A DNA stretch of 64,000 nt from SZAS-18 sp038322235 (GCA_038322235.1 JBBQFQ010000024.1:1-64000), one strand, 5' to 3'. Shown: positions 9,497 to 18,023, numbered from the stretch's first letter. The notes: generated from the letters alone by a model not told the origin. A program made the numbers and translations.

Positions 9497-10633
9497 ATGC
9501 TCCCGTATCTCCGCAAGCTGTTCCGCTTCAATCTGCCACTGCTGTTCGTCATGGTGGCGCTGGCCGTGGGGGGAGTCTTCGCGATCTACGCCGCGACCTA
9601 CATGCGGGAGGATCCCGTCCTGGCGAGTTCCTGGAACAAGCAGATGACCTGGTGCTTCCTCGGTCTCGTCGCCTACCTCGTCGCGAGCCTCGTGGACTAC
9701 AAATGGATCCGCTGGGGCGCGATTCCGATGTTCGGGCTTGGCATCGCGGGCTTGATCGCGCTGAAGATTTTCGGTCGCACCGTCTACGGCGCGAAAAGCT
9801 GGCTCCGTTTCGGGGGGATCGGCGTGCAGCCATCGCAAATCGCGATTTTCGCCGCCATCCTGCTCGTGGCCCTCATCCTTTCGGAGTTTAAGAAAAAACT
9901 CCACCCGGGCCTGCTGCTCGGGATCGTCGCCGCACTCTGCGCCCCGCCGATGGCGATGATCGTGGCCCAACGCGAGCTCGGCGGGGCGATCGTCTGGGCG
10001 CCGACGATCTTCTTCATGCTCTTCGCGGGCGGCACGCCCCTGCGTTACCTGATCTCCGTGGTGGTCTTCGTGGTCGGCCTCATGCCGCTCGCCTTCAACT
10101 TCCTGCTCAAACCGTACCAGCGCGACCGCATTCTCGTCTTTCTCGACAACAATATCGACCCGCTCGGCGCGGGCTGGCACGTGAATCAGTCGCTAATCGC
10201 CATCGGCTCAGGCGGCTGGGCCGGCAAAGGCTACCTGGCCACGGGCACCCAGACCGAGCTGGGGCTCCTCCCGGCGACGGCGTCACACAATGACTTCATC
10301 TTCGCCGTGATCGGCGAGGATCTCGGTTTCCTCGGCTGCGCCGCGGTGGTCGGCGCGTTCGTTCTGCTCCTCGTTCTCATCCTCCACGTCGCCTACATGG
10401 CGAAGGACGACCTGGGGATGCTTTTTTGCACCGGCTGCGCGGGGCTCATCTTCACCCACATGGTGATGAACATCGGGATGACCGTCTCCGTCACTCCGGT
10501 TACCGGCCTGCCCCTGCCGCTCGTCAGCTACGGCGGCACCTTTGCGCTGCTCGTCATGGTGATGCTCGGGATCGTGCAAAGCGTCTGGATCCACCGGAAA
10601 CCAGACAAGGTGGTGCGCGCGACGGCGGCCTGA
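9497..10633 (+). CDS. rodA: Rod-shape SEDS glycosyltransferase RodA
   Basis: Product of 378 residues with about ten membrane segments. SEDS-family RodA polymerises lipid II into peptidoglycan glycan strands with a class B PBP during elongation. Key segments: GAKSWLRFGGIGVQPSQIAIF (split at about residues 97-117), the region VAQRELGGAIVWAPT (about 155-169; the Asp of the usual QPDLG is replaced by Glu in QRELG), RILVFLDNNIDPLGAGWHV with QSLIAIGSGG (about 210-242), NDFIFAVIGEDLGFLG (about 264-279), and PVTGLPLPLVSYGG (about 335-348). It lies 64 bp after the metal transporter operon on the same strand. No mreBCD or mrdA is adjacent. Confidence 0.93.
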   Translation: MLPYLRKLFRFNLPLLFVMVALAVGGVFAIYAATYMREDPVLASSWNKQMTWCFLGLVAYLVASLVDYKWIRWGAIPMFGLGIAGLIALKIFGRTVYGAKSWLRFGGIGVQPSQIAIFAAILLVALILSEFKKKLHPGLLLGIVAALCAPPMAMIVAQRELGGAIVWAPTIFFMLFAGGTPLRYLISVVVFVVGLMPLAFNFLLKPYQRDRILVFLDNNIDPLGAGWHVNQSLIAIGSGGWAGKGYLATGTQTELGLLPATASHNDFIFAVIGEDLGFLGCAAVVGAFVLLLVLILHVAYMAKDDLGMLFCTGCAGLIFTHMVMNIGMTVSVTPVTGLPLPLVSYGGTFALLVMVMLGIVQSVWIHRKPDKVVRATAA

Positions 10634-10706
10634 GCGGCGCACCGGGTCTAGATCGATCCGCGCGTCCGGTCAGCTGGGCACCTGGGCACCTGTCCCGCCA
10701 CCCGCG

Positions 10707-11129
10707 CTACTTCAAATAGCCGATCATCGGCTTGGAAAGTTCGGCCTGTTCCTTCGTCTTTTTCTGCGACCGGCGCTCCTTCTCCTGAGCCTCCAAGCGG
10801 CGCCTGTTCTCAAATTCGTCGAGCTTGCCGTCGCCATTGAGATCCCACTTCCGGATCTCCGCCGCCCGCTCCTCCTGCCGCCGCTTCTCGAGGGCCTTCC
10901 GCTCCTTCTTCGTCAGCTTGGCGTCGGGGTTTTGCAGCTGCCAGCGCAGCACCCGTTGAACTTCGTCATCCGTGATCTTGCCGTCGCCGTCGAGATCAAA
11001 GACCGAGTTTCGCCGGGCCTGATCGACCTGGCCCTGAGCGCCGGATCCGTCGCCTCCCTGCTGCGCCCGTGCCGAGGGTGCGAGCGCCGCCAGACCGAGA
11101 AACAGAGCGAAGGGAAGATACCGTTTCAT
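10707..11129 (-). CDS. Secreted EF-hand protein
   Basis: Product of 140 residues. A clear signal peptide (MKRYLPFALFLGLAALAPSA, then RAQ) directs export. Two canonical calcium-binding loops follow: DLDGDGKITDDE (about residues 45-56) and DLNGDGKLDEFE (about 95-106), each with Asp/Asn at positions 1, 3 and 5 and Glu at 12. Between and after them are Lys/Glu/Arg-rich helices that could form a coiled coil. Such small EF-hand proteins are common in planctomycetes and verrucomicrobia; partners are unknown. It is convergent with rodA. A possible AAGG ribosome-binding motif precedes the ATG, which is rare in this window. Confidence 0.8.
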   Translation of the reverse strand: MKRYLPFALFLGLAALAPSARAQQGGDGSGAQGQVDQARRNSVFDLDGDGKITDDEVQRVLRWQLQNPDAKLTKKERKALEKRRQEERAAEIRKWDLNGDGKLDEFENRRRLEAQEKERRSQKKTKEQAELSKPMIGYLK

Positions 11130-11209
11130 GAGGTGTACCTTACCGGGAAAAAATGGAAACGCAAAGCCCCGTCACCGCCCGACCGCGTGTCAGGCGGCAC
11201 CCGTCACGG

Positions 11210-12556
11210 TCACTGGAGTTCCTTCGCTTCGATCCGCTGCTCCCAAGCCACCGAACCATCCGTCCGCCGCACTTGCAGCGTCAGCACGCGCTCTTCGCGG
11301 GGACCGCTAAAGCGCAGAAACGCAAAATTCCGCTCGGCGAGGAGCGTGCCGTCGACCCGCCAGGGGTTTTTCTCGTTCTTTCCGCGGCCGCTCGGACCGG
11401 CGGTAAGCGGCGATGTCGTGAGGTCGTAAAGCGGATAAGTGCCTTCCCGCGGCATGCGCGTCAGCTCGGTGTGGTGCCGGTCGCCCGTCAAAAAGATCAC
11501 CCCGCGGATGCCCTCGGCGCGGATCGCTTCCAGGAGTTCCTTCTGCTCGGTCGCATAGTGGCCGTAGGTTTCGATCTCGGGACCCGCCGCGGGATTGAGA
11601 ACCTGATTGCCAACGCAGACGAATTTGAAGGTCGCCTCGCTCGTGACGAGCGCATCGATCAACCAGCGCACTTGCTCCTTCCCGAGATATGGCCGCTCGC
11701 CCGTCTGGCGGGTGTTGGGAGCGCGATCCGTGCGATCGTCGGTCAGGAAAAATTCGGCGTCGCCCCATTCGAAGGAGGTGCTGATCAGCCGCGGCCGCTC
11801 GGGAATGCCGTACGTCGGGTTCGCGGTGAACAGCTCGAACGCCTCCCGCGTGACCACCTTGTCGCGGAATCCGCGGCTGCTGTCATTCGGCCCGAAATCG
11901 TGGTCATCCCAGATCATGTAATGCGAGCACATCGCCAGCAGCGGCTGCAACTCCGCCACGGCCCGCGAGTGGGTGTAGCGATAGAGAACGCTCGCGCGAC
12001 TGCCGACATCCGGCTCGCGAAGGTAGCAATTGTCCCCGAGCCAGACCATCACCTCCGGACTCGCGGCGGCGATCGAGCGAAAGATTTCGTAGCCGCCGCC
12101 GTAGGGTTTCCCCGGCCGGTCGTATGGCTCGTCGTTGATGTAATTGCAGCTGCCCACCGCGACGGTGAAGTCCGGCGGATCGCGCCGAAACTGCCAGTGC
12201 ACCGGCGTCCGGAATCGCTGCGGATAGGGCCGGTTCACCCGTTTTCCGTCCACGACGACCGCGAACTCATACGTCGAGCCCGGCTCGAGCAGATCCGCCG
12301 GGAGTTTGGCCACGCAGGCCTCGGCCTCGCGCGTCCCGACTTCCCGGGAGCTCCTCACGCGCTCCGGCGCCGCGGTCGGCCAGAATTCGAAATGCACCTT
12401 CGCTTCCCGGGTCGTCTGCACCCAGAGCTGGGCGGAACGCATCTCGGCGTGGCCCACCATGGGCCCGGATCGGATCGGCTCATCCTCGGCCGCGAAGGCG
12501 CGGAGGCAGAGCGAGGCCGCCAGCAGAACGGCGAGCAGCAGCGGGCGGATCAGCAC
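11210..12556 (-). CDS. PhoD-type alkaline phosphatase/phosphodiesterase
   Basis: Product of 448 residues if it starts at the GTG at 12556. No ATG lies near the signal-like sequence, and this GTG gives MLIRPLLLAVLLAASLCLRAFAA, a good signal peptide, 11 bp after the stop of the upstream gene. An N-terminal fibronectin-like domain (about residues 30-125) precedes the metallophosphatase domain, with VGSCNYIND, WLGDNCYL, MIWDDHDFGPND and LTGDRHHTEL as successive metal-binding motifs. PhoD-family enzymes hydrolyse phosphate mono- and diesters outside the cytoplasm with Ca and Fe cofactors. It is probably co-transcribed with the SYLF protein gene. The open frame extends much further upstream, but that part overlaps the neighbouring gene. 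Confidence 0.85.
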   Translation of the reverse strand: MLIRPLLLAVLLAASLCLRAFAAEDEPIRSGPMVGHAEMRSAQLWVQTTREAKVHFEFWPTAAPERVRSSREVGTREAEACVAKLPADLLEPGSTYEFAVVVDGKRVNRPYPQRFRTPVHWQFRRDPPDFTVAVGSCNYINDEPYDRPGKPYGGGYEIFRSIAAASPEVMVWLGDNCYLREPDVGSRASVLYRYTHSRAVAELQPLLAMCSHYMIWDDHDFGPNDSSRGFRDKVVTREAFELFTANPTYGIPERPRLISTSFEWGDAEFFLTDDRTDRAPNTRQTGERPYLGKEQVRWLIDALVTSEATFKFVCVGNQVLNPAAGPEIETYGHYATEQKELLEAIRAEGIRGVIFLTGDRHHTELTRMPREGTYPLYDLTTSPLTAGPSGRGKNEKNPWRVDGTLLAERNFAFLRFSGPREERVLTLQVRRTDGSVAWEQRIEAKELQ

Positions 12557-12567
12557 CGGAAGATCGA

Positions 12568-13248
12568 TCAGAAGGTCTCCAGCGAGCGGATCAGACGAAG
12601 CGCTCCCGCGGGCGGCGGGACGCGTCCGTCGAGAATCGCGCTCGGGGAATAGCGACCGCCGTAGTATTTGAAATTCTTCTGGTCCTGGGCGCCAATGATC
12701 GTGCCTTCCAGCGACATCCCGGCAAAAAGACCCTGGCTGCGACTGTAGGTGTAGACGGCCGCCGTGGGGAGCATGTCGGCACCCAGATTGCGGCCGGTCG
12801 GGCCCGCGGCCGCGCTGAGGTCGGCTCCGATCGCGACATTCCCGCCTTTGGAAAAGGCGGCGACGGCTGCGGGGGTGTTGAGCACGATGACGAACTCGGT
12901 CACCTGCGCGCCGATCTGGAGGCCGAACCCGGCGCCGCCGAAGCCGATGAAGGCGGGAGCGGACCATTTTCCGTCGGGCAGGCGGGACACCACAACGCCT
13001 TCACCCCCGCGGCCGCTGAAGATGAAGCCAGCCTTGAGGACGGTGATGATGGCGAAACCCTGGGCATCGCGCATCACTTTCGCGGGGATGCCTTTTTCGT
13101 TGTCGTTGCCGCGCAGCCGGCGGAAACGCTCGAGCACGGACGTGGCTTGATCGACCGTTTGCTGCGGGCTGCCGGCCAGGGCCACGGCGGGGGCGGCGCA
13201 GGCGGCAAGCGCGATGGCGGCGATCGCAAGGCGGGGAAGCAGTCTCAT
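12568..13248 (-). CDS. SYLF-domain (YSC84/DUF500) lipid-binding secreted protein
   Basis: Product of 226 residues. Signal peptide of about 25 residues ending LAACAAPAVALAG. The body carries SYLF-domain landmarks: IPAKVMRDAQGFAIITVLKAGFI (split at about residues 53-75), GGEGVVVSRL, WSAPAFIGFGGAGFGLQIGAQ (split at about 94-115), the FVIVLNT segment, and YTYSRSQGLFAGMSLEG near the C-terminus. Eukaryotic homologues bind phosphoinositides and actin; bacterial ones are secreted or periplasmic with unknown function. It is the first gene of a two-gene minus-strand unit with the PhoD-type phosphatase. Confidence 0.88.
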   Translation of the reverse strand: MRLLPRLAIAAIALAACAAPAVALAGSPQQTVDQATSVLERFRRLRGNDNEKGIPAKVMRDAQGFAIITVLKAGFIFSGRGGEGVVVSRLPDGKWSAPAFIGFGGAGFGLQIGAQVTEFVIVLNTPAAVAAFSKGGNVAIGADLSAAAGPTGRNLGADMLPTAAVYTYSRSQGLFAGMSLEGTIIGAQDQKNFKYYGGRYSPSAILDGRVPPPAGALRLIRSLETF

Positions 13249-13587
13249 GCGGGAACCCTAGCAGCGAATTCCTCCCCGCAACAGGCGACCCGCGGTCCGC
13301 CCGGGACCGATGGGGGGCGGCTGGGACCACGCGAGAAAATCGTCCTTCCCCACGGTCCGAAAAGGGGCGAGGAAAAAACTCCGAAAAGCCACTTGCTTTC
13401 CCAGAATCTGCCTGCCATAACTCCCGACTTAGTCCAGTTTTCGAGTTCAGCAGCAGACCTGTCAGATTGGTAGATTGTCACTTCGGGAGCGTCTCGGGCG
13501 GCAGTTTGCAAAGCGGCAAGGCCGGTGGCGCCCGAGGCGGGACTTGCAGTCCACAAAACCAACCAATCAGACAGCACCAGCATCTAT
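13249..13587 (+). other. Divergent intergenic region and long leader of the RRM gene, with a possible promoter
   Basis: No gene fits here. A possible sigma-70-like promoter for the plus strand is TTGCTT (13393-13398), a 17-bp spacer and CATAAC (13416-13421). If it is real, the RRM gene has a leader of about 160 nt, of the kind seen for cold-shock and RNA-binding protein genes. Inside that leader, 13459-13471 pairs with 13562-13574. Confidence 0.35.
13459..13574 (+). promoter_or_regulatory. Long-range leader stem upstream of the RRM start codon
   Basis: CTGTCAGATTGGT at 13459-13471 is complementary to ACCAATCAGACAG at 13562-13574 at 12 of 13 positions. The stem closes a 90-nt loop, and its 3' arm ends 13 nt before the ATG. 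It could control ribosome access, temperature response or RNA stability. Autoregulation by the encoded RNA-binding protein is a hypothesis. Confidence 0.4.
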
Positions 13588-14073
13588 ATGGGCAACAAGC
13601 TCTACGTGGGGAATCTCTCGTTCAACACCACCGAAACCGATCTGATGGATCACTTCGGCCAGGTCGGCGTCGTTTCGGAAGCGATGATCATGCAGGATCG
13701 TTTCACCGGGAAGTCCCGCGGCTTCGCCTTCGTCACGATGGGATCGGACGCGGAGGCAGCCGAGGCCGTCACCCGTTACCACGGCAAGCCGCTCGACGGC
13801 CGGCCGCTGACCGTCAATGAGGCCCGGCCGAAGGAAGATCGCCCGCCCCGCAGCTTCGGTGGTGGTGGTGGTGGTGGTGGTGGTGGCGGCGGTGGTTACC
13901 GCGGCGGTGGTGGTGGTGATCGCGGCGGCGGCGGTGGCGGCGGTGGCGGCGGTGGCGGCGGTGGCGGATACCGCGGCGGTGGGGGTGGCGATCGCGGGGG
14001 TGGTGGCGGTGGCGGATACCGTGGCGGCGGCGACCGCGGCGGGTATCGCGGCGGTGGCGGCGACTCCTATTGA
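13588..14073 (+). CDS. Glycine-rich RRM RNA-binding protein
   Basis: Product of 161 residues. One RNA recognition motif fills residues about 4-80, with RNP2 LYVGNL (5-10) and RNP1 KSRGFAFV (42-49), both intact with their aromatic residues. The remaining 71 residues or so are almost pure glycine with interspersed YRGG and DRGG, that is RGG-box-like repeats ending GGDSY. Bacterial proteins of this build, such as cyanobacterial Rbp, are cold-induced RNA chaperones. The glycine tail could promote RNA binding or condensation. The ATG at 13588 is used because MGNKLYVGNL is the standard family start; the frame is open for 21 codons more upstream. No Shine-Dalgarno is seen. A strong terminator follows. 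Confidence 0.92.
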   Translation: MGNKLYVGNLSFNTTETDLMDHFGQVGVVSEAMIMQDRFTGKSRGFAFVTMGSDAEAAEAVTRYHGKPLDGRPLTVNEARPKEDRPPRSFGGGGGGGGGGGGGYRGGGGGDRGGGGGGGGGGGGGGGYRGGGGGDRGGGGGGGYRGGGDRGGYRGGGGDSY

Positions 14074-14104
14074 TCGATTCGGCTCCCACCCGGATTATTT
14101 CCCG

Positions 14105-14138
14105 AACGCCCCGCCTCGTGCGGGGCGTTTTGTTTTTT
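14105..14138 (+). terminator. Intrinsic terminator of the RRM gene
   Basis: AACGCCCCGC (14105-14114) pairs with GCGGGGCGTT (14120-14129) around a CTCGT loop and is followed by TTTTGTTTTTT. This is a textbook Rho-independent terminator 31 bp after the stop, and the clearest one in the window. Confidence 0.92.
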
Positions 14139-14211
14139 CGGCGAGTGTTGGCATGGCATAGACGTTGACGTTGCGTGCCGCCTGCCGAACCTCGACATTC
14201 CCCTTTCCGCC

Positions 14212-16038
14212 GTGAGCTACCAAGTCTTCGCCCGCAAATATCGCCCGCAGATCTTCTCGGAAGTCGTGGGCCAGGATCACGTCGTTCAGACGCTCCGGAA
14301 CGCGATCGAGCAGAACCGGCTCGCCCAGGCGTATCTTCTCGTGGGCCCGCGCGGAATCGGGAAGACGACGACGGCGCGCATTCTCGCCAAGGCCCTCTGC
14401 TGCGAGACCGGCCCCACCGCGACGCCGTGCGGAGTTTGCGACGCGTGCCGCGAGATCGCGGCCGGTACGAGTCTCGATGTCATCGAGATCGACGGCGCCT
14501 CGAACAACAAGGTCGAGTCGGTGCGCGAGCTGATCGAAAACGCCCGCTACCTGCCCGCGCGCGGGAAGTATAAGATTTACCTCATCGACGAGGTGCACAT
14601 GCTCACGACGCAGGCCTTCAATGCCCTGCTCAAAACGCTCGAGGAACCGCCGCCGCACGTGAAGTTCATCTTTGCGACGACGGAGCCGGACAAGGTCCTC
14701 GCCACGATTCTCAGCCGTTGCCAGCGCTTCGATCTCCGGCGCATTCCCGCCCCGCTGATTGCGGCGCATCTGCAGCACATCTCCCGCAGCGAGGGGATCA
14801 CCCTTTCGGAGGATGCGGCCAGCGCCGTCGCGCGCGGTGCCCAGGGCGGCCTCCGAGATGCCGAGTCGATGCTCGATCAGCTCGTGTCCTTCTGCGGCAC
14901 GACGATCGCGGCGGAGGATGTCCGCGGGGTCTTTGGCTTTACCTCGCCCGAGACCGTCGCGCGATTCGCCGGCGCCATCCTCGCGCAGAACGCCCCGGAA
15001 GCGCTGGACCGGCTCACGGCTGAGTCCGAGGCGGGCCGCGATCTTCTCCGGTTCCTGGGCGATCTGATCGGACATCTCCGCAATCTGCTCGTTTACCAGG
15101 TGAACCCCGGCAGCGTCGCCGACGAGCACGATGAAGTCGTCCTGGAAATGATCCGCACGCAATCCGCCGCCGTCGATGCGTCGCGTCTGCTCCAGCTCAT
15201 CGACCATTTCGCCACCGCCGAGGGCCGAATCAAATGGGCGCCGGACAAGAAGCTGCACTTCGAAATCGCGGTCATCAAAGCGGCCCAGATGCTCGGGGAG
15301 GCCACGCTCGACGAAGTCATCGACGAACTCGCCGCCATCCGCCGGGGTGATCCATCCGCCGCCGCGCCGGCTGGTCTCCGCGGCCCGGCACCCGCCGCGC
15401 GCGCGGCGGCCCCGGCGACTCCCGCCCGGTCCACCGCGGCACCGGCAGCGGCGCCGACGCCAGCCAAGGCCGCCCCCCGGATCAGCCTCGCCCCGGCTCC
15501 CGCCGAGCCACCCGCGCGCGGGGAAACGCCCGCGCCTGCGCCCACGCCGGCCAGCGCGACGTCCCCGCCCGCGGCCGAAACCGCGGACGAGATCTGGCAG
15601 CGCGTCCTCGGGGAGGTGCGTGCCAAACGGCCGCTCATCCGTGCGTGGATGGAAATGGGCCGGGCGCTCGACCTCGTCGGCGATCAGCTCCGGGTCGGTT
15701 TCCCGACCGAACAGAAGATCGTGGTGGAATCCCTCGCCGTACCACCGCACCGGCCGCTGCTCGAGGAGATCATGTCGCGACACGCCGGACGTCCGCTGAA
15801 GTTGAAGATGGAGGTCCGCGACGATCTGCCCGCTGAAGCGCCGCCGACACCGGCACCAACTCCAGCCGCCGAGCCGGCGCAAAGAACCCCGACCCCGAAA
15901 TCGCCCCCCCCGAAAGGCGGTGCGGCGGCCGGGAAAGCTGACCCCATGGTCGAATTCCGCAACGATCCGCAAATCCAGAGCGCGCTGGAAATTTTCGATG
16001 CCGAGATCATCGAGATCAAAACCAAACCCCGTTCCTGA
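14212..16038 (+). CDS. dnaX: DNA polymerase III subunits gamma and tau
   Basis: Product of 608 residues from a GTG start; SYQVFARKYRP immediately after it is the standard DnaX opening. AAA+ clamp-loader features: Walker A VGPRGIGKTTT (about residues 44-54), zinc module with Cys at CCETG, CGVCDAC (about 64-80), Walker B IYLIDEVHML (about 122-131), sensor 1 FATTEPDK and the SRC motif LSRCQRF (about 165-171). From about residue 385 a Pro/Ala-rich linker leads to a C-terminal domain (about 460-608) of the tau type. No A6G-like slippery heptamer was found to make the short gamma form. A run of eight C at 15904-15911 occurs near the end. ybaB follows after 2 bp. Confidence 0.95.
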   Translation: MSYQVFARKYRPQIFSEVVGQDHVVQTLRNAIEQNRLAQAYLLVGPRGIGKTTTARILAKALCCETGPTATPCGVCDACREIAAGTSLDVIEIDGASNNKVESVRELIENARYLPARGKYKIYLIDEVHMLTTQAFNALLKTLEEPPPHVKFIFATTEPDKVLATILSRCQRFDLRRIPAPLIAAHLQHISRSEGITLSEDAASAVARGAQGGLRDAESMLDQLVSFCGTTIAAEDVRGVFGFTSPETVARFAGAILAQNAPEALDRLTAESEAGRDLLRFLGDLIGHLRNLLVYQVNPGSVADEHDEVVLEMIRTQSAAVDASRLLQLIDHFATAEGRIKWAPDKKLHFEIAVIKAAQMLGEATLDEVIDELAAIRRGDPSAAAPAGLRGPAPAARAAAPATPARSTAAPAAAPTPAKAAPRISLAPAPAEPPARGETPAPAPTPASATSPPAAETADEIWQRVLGEVRAKRPLIRAWMEMGRALDLVGDQLRVGFPTEQKIVVESLAVPPHRPLLEEIMSRHAGRPLKLKMEVRDDLPAEAPPTPAPTPAAEPAQRTPTPKSPPPKGGAAAGKADPMVEFRNDPQIQSALEIFDAEIIEIKTKPRS

Positions 16039-16040
16039 CC

Positions 16041-16361
16041 ATGAATCCCAAGCAACTCCAGAAAATGCTCCAGCAGGCGCAGAAGGCGCAGGCGGACATG
16101 ATGAAAGCCCAGACCGAGCTCTCCGCCCGCGTCTTCACCTCGAGCGTCGGCGGCGGGAAGGTGACCGTCGAGGCGAGCGGCGCCGGCGAGGTCGTGAAAA
16201 TCAAGATCGCGAAGGAGGTCGTCGATCCCGAGGACATCGAGATGCTTGAGGACCTGATCCTGACCGGCGTGAATCAGGCGATCCAGACCGGCAAGAAGGC
16301 CGCGGAATCCGAGATGGCGAAGCTGACCGCAGGCCTCGGCCTGCCGGGCATGGGCTTCTGA
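16041..16361 (+). CDS. ybaB: YbaB/EbfC nucleoid-associated protein
   Basis: Product of 106 residues, the typical length. Opens MNPKQLQKMLQQAQKAQADM, a long helix, followed by VFTSSVGGGKVTVEASGAG and VKIKIAKEVVDPEDIEMLED, the central beta sheet and its acidic loop. The tail ends GLPGMGF, as in most family members. The dimer binds DNA without strong sequence specificity. The dnaX-ybaB pair is a very common bacterial operon; recR, often the third gene, is missing here. Confidence 0.93.
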   Translation: MNPKQLQKMLQQAQKAQADMMKAQTELSARVFTSSVGGGKVTVEASGAGEVVKIKIAKEVVDPEDIEMLEDLILTGVNQAIQTGKKAAESEMAKLTAGLGLPGMGF

Positions 16362-16376
16362 CGCTGCCGACGCGAA

Positions 16377-17051
16377 TCAATAGACGCCGGGCCGGCGGCC
16401 GCCGAGGCGTTCGCCGGTCTCGGGCAGCACCGGAATGGAGAAGGAGGCGGTGTAGCCCACCCCGGCGTGCAGCATGATCGCGCGAATGAGGTCGCCGGCG
16501 GCCTCCAGCATCCACGATTGGGCGAGCGGGCCGACATCGACCGGCACGAGGCCGAGTTCGCGGGCCAGGTCGGCGACCACCCGTTTGGCGGAGGGATTAT
16601 TCCCGGCGAGGAAGGTGGCGACCCGGTAGGGCGCCAGCTCGTGGGGCGGATGATCGAGGGTCTCCTGCGCAAACGTGTTGAACGCCTTGATGACGTGGGC
16701 GTAAGGATAATCAGCCTGGGTGAGGTCGGCGAGGGACGGGATCTGCGGTGGCCCCATCACCCGGTCCTTCGGCATTTCCCGGTTGTTCAGTTCCACGATG
16801 ATCTTGCCGTCGAGAAACATCGTAGGCGGGAGGAACGTCTTCGGACTCAGCCGGACGGTATGGATGATGACGGAGCCGAATTCCGCGGCCTCCGCGTTCG
16901 TGCCGCCGAGCGCGCCCAGTCCGATCTCGCCGGCGATCGCGATGGCCTTCACCTTGTCGCGGGAGCCGAAAAAGACGTCGTGACCGAGCTGGGCGAAGGA
17001 GGCGCCGAGATAGCGCGCCATGTTGCCGCAGCCAAAAGTGGCAATTCTCAT
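16377..17051 (-). CDS. NADP-dependent F420-reductase-like oxidoreductase
   Basis: Product of 224 residues. The Rossmann dinucleotide-binding motif is at the extreme N-terminus (IATFGCGNMARYL, residues 3-15), followed by FFGSRD where the basic residue suggests NADP(H). Later phrases VIIHTVRLSP, IIVELNNREM and HVIKAFNTFAQETL match the NADPH-dependent F420 reductase / DUF-type dinucleotide-binding family. These reduce F420 or act on unknown substrates; there is no other sign of F420 metabolism here. Its ATG overlaps the stop of the upstream gene by 4 bp (ATGA), so the two are co-transcribed. Convergent with ybaB. Confidence 0.75.
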   Translation of the reverse strand: MRIATFGCGNMARYLGASFAQLGHDVFFGSRDKVKAIAIAGEIGLGALGGTNAEAAEFGSVIIHTVRLSPKTFLPPTMFLDGKIIVELNNREMPKDRVMGPPQIPSLADLTQADYPYAHVIKAFNTFAQETLDHPPHELAPYRVATFLAGNNPSAKRVVADLARELGLVPVDVGPLAQSWMLEAAGDLIRAIMLHAGVGYTASFSIPVLPETGERLGGRRPGVY

Positions 17052-17509
17052 GTCTCAGCCCGGTCGTAGCCGAGGGAATCCATCGCCTCACCCCGCCGGA
17101 CGGGCGGCTCGAAGCGACTCCGGGCAATTTTCTCGAGCAGGTCGACGTGCGCGCGCAGCGCCGGGTCCCGCCGCCGCATTTCCCCGTAAAGGCGCGTGTT
17201 GTATTCGCTCCACGCAGCGCGCTTGGCTTCGTCCGTGCGAGCAGCGGCAGCCCCGGCCTGCAGCGCCGCCAGGGAAGGATCCGAGCTGACGACGTGCATT
17301 TGCAAAGCCCGGCCCCGGGCGCGAGTTCCGAGCGGGGCGGCGCGCATCCGCGCCAGGAGCACGGCGTCCACGCGACCGGCTCCGACGGGATCGGACAGAC
17401 CGGTGGGCTGGCGGGATCGGCGGGACTGTTTCGGCGGCGCGGCTTCCGAGCCCGGAAGGAACGCCCCCGCGACGAGGGCGGAGACGAGGAGCACGCGCGA
17501 GATTTTCAT
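17048..17509 (-). CDS. Secreted hypothetical protein
   Basis: Product of 153 residues from the ATG at 17509. This start gives MKISRVLLVSALVAGAFLPGSEA, a good signal peptide; the frame is open for 27 codons further but without signal-like content. The mature part is Arg/Ala-rich and mostly helical, with WSEYNTRLYGEMRRRDPALR (about residues 107-126) as its most distinctive stretch. No family was recognised. It is translationally coupled (ATGA overlap) to the NADP-binding protein gene downstream. Confidence 0.6.
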   Translation of the reverse strand: MKISRVLLVSALVAGAFLPGSEAAPPKQSRRSRQPTGLSDPVGAGRVDAVLLARMRAAPLGTRARGRALQMHVVSSDPSLAALQAGAAAARTDEAKRAAWSEYNTRLYGEMRRRDPALRAHVDLLEKIARSRFEPPVRRGEAMDSLGYDRAET

Positions 17510-17666
17510 CGGAGCGGAACGTGCCGCTTCCGGACGCGGGAGGCCAGCGAATTCGCGTTCCCGGGCCGCTGCGTTGACAGCTGCGAGCATGGGACTAGCG
17601 TCCGGCGCATGGCGGAGATCACGCGCCGATGCGTCTCCAAATCAAGCTCGCAACCTTCGTCGCCCG

Positions 17667-18023
17667 ATGTTTCTGCCGCGCTCCCATGACGACTCGGCAG
17701 CGGTGTATCTGGACTACGGCGCGGACTCCGCGCACTTCCACGATGGCGATCTGCGGGTGACATCGCGCGGGCTTGAATTGAAGACGCGCTGGCAGTTTGA
17801 GCTCGGGTCAGAGCTTGGCATCAACGTCGTGCTCGGGAGCGGCCCGGCCGCGCGCAAACTAAAGCTACAGGGCATCGTGGTGGGGTGCCACCCGGCGCCG
17901 GAATGTAGCGACGACGCACCTTACCTGCTCACGCTTATTTTTCTCGACCCTCCGAACGAACTCGCGGATGCTGTCGGCGAAATCACGCGGACGCTCGCAC
18001 GCCGAAACGGCACCTCGGGCTGA
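17667..18023 (+). CDS. Small protein with possible PilZ-like fold
   Basis: Product of 118 residues. The sequence VTSRGLELKTRWQFELGSEL resembles the S-x-x-G-x-x-[FL] core and the following G-x-x-[LI] strand of PilZ domains, but the Arg pair needed for c-di-GMP binding (RxxxR) is not evident. YLLTLIFLDPPNE near residue 90 resembles the end of such domains. It could be a degenerate PilZ or an unrelated beta barrel. ATG 17667 is the first start giving a sensible N-terminus; coding character is weak upstream of it. It lies 12 bp before comF on the same strand. Confidence 0.55.
   Translation: MFLPRSHDDSAAVYLDYGADSAHFHDGDLRVTSRGLELKTRWQFELGSELGINVVLGSGPAARKLKLQGIVVGCHPAPECSDDAPYLLTLIFLDPPNELADAVGEITRTLARRNGTSG

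Noticed and set aside
13814..14089. His/Arg-rich protein on the minus strand
   Set aside because: It is the antisense reading of the Gly-rich tail of the RRM protein.
14212..16038. Programmed -1 frameshift of the E. coli type in dnaX
   Set aside because: No A-AAA-AAG heptamer with downstream hairpin was found.
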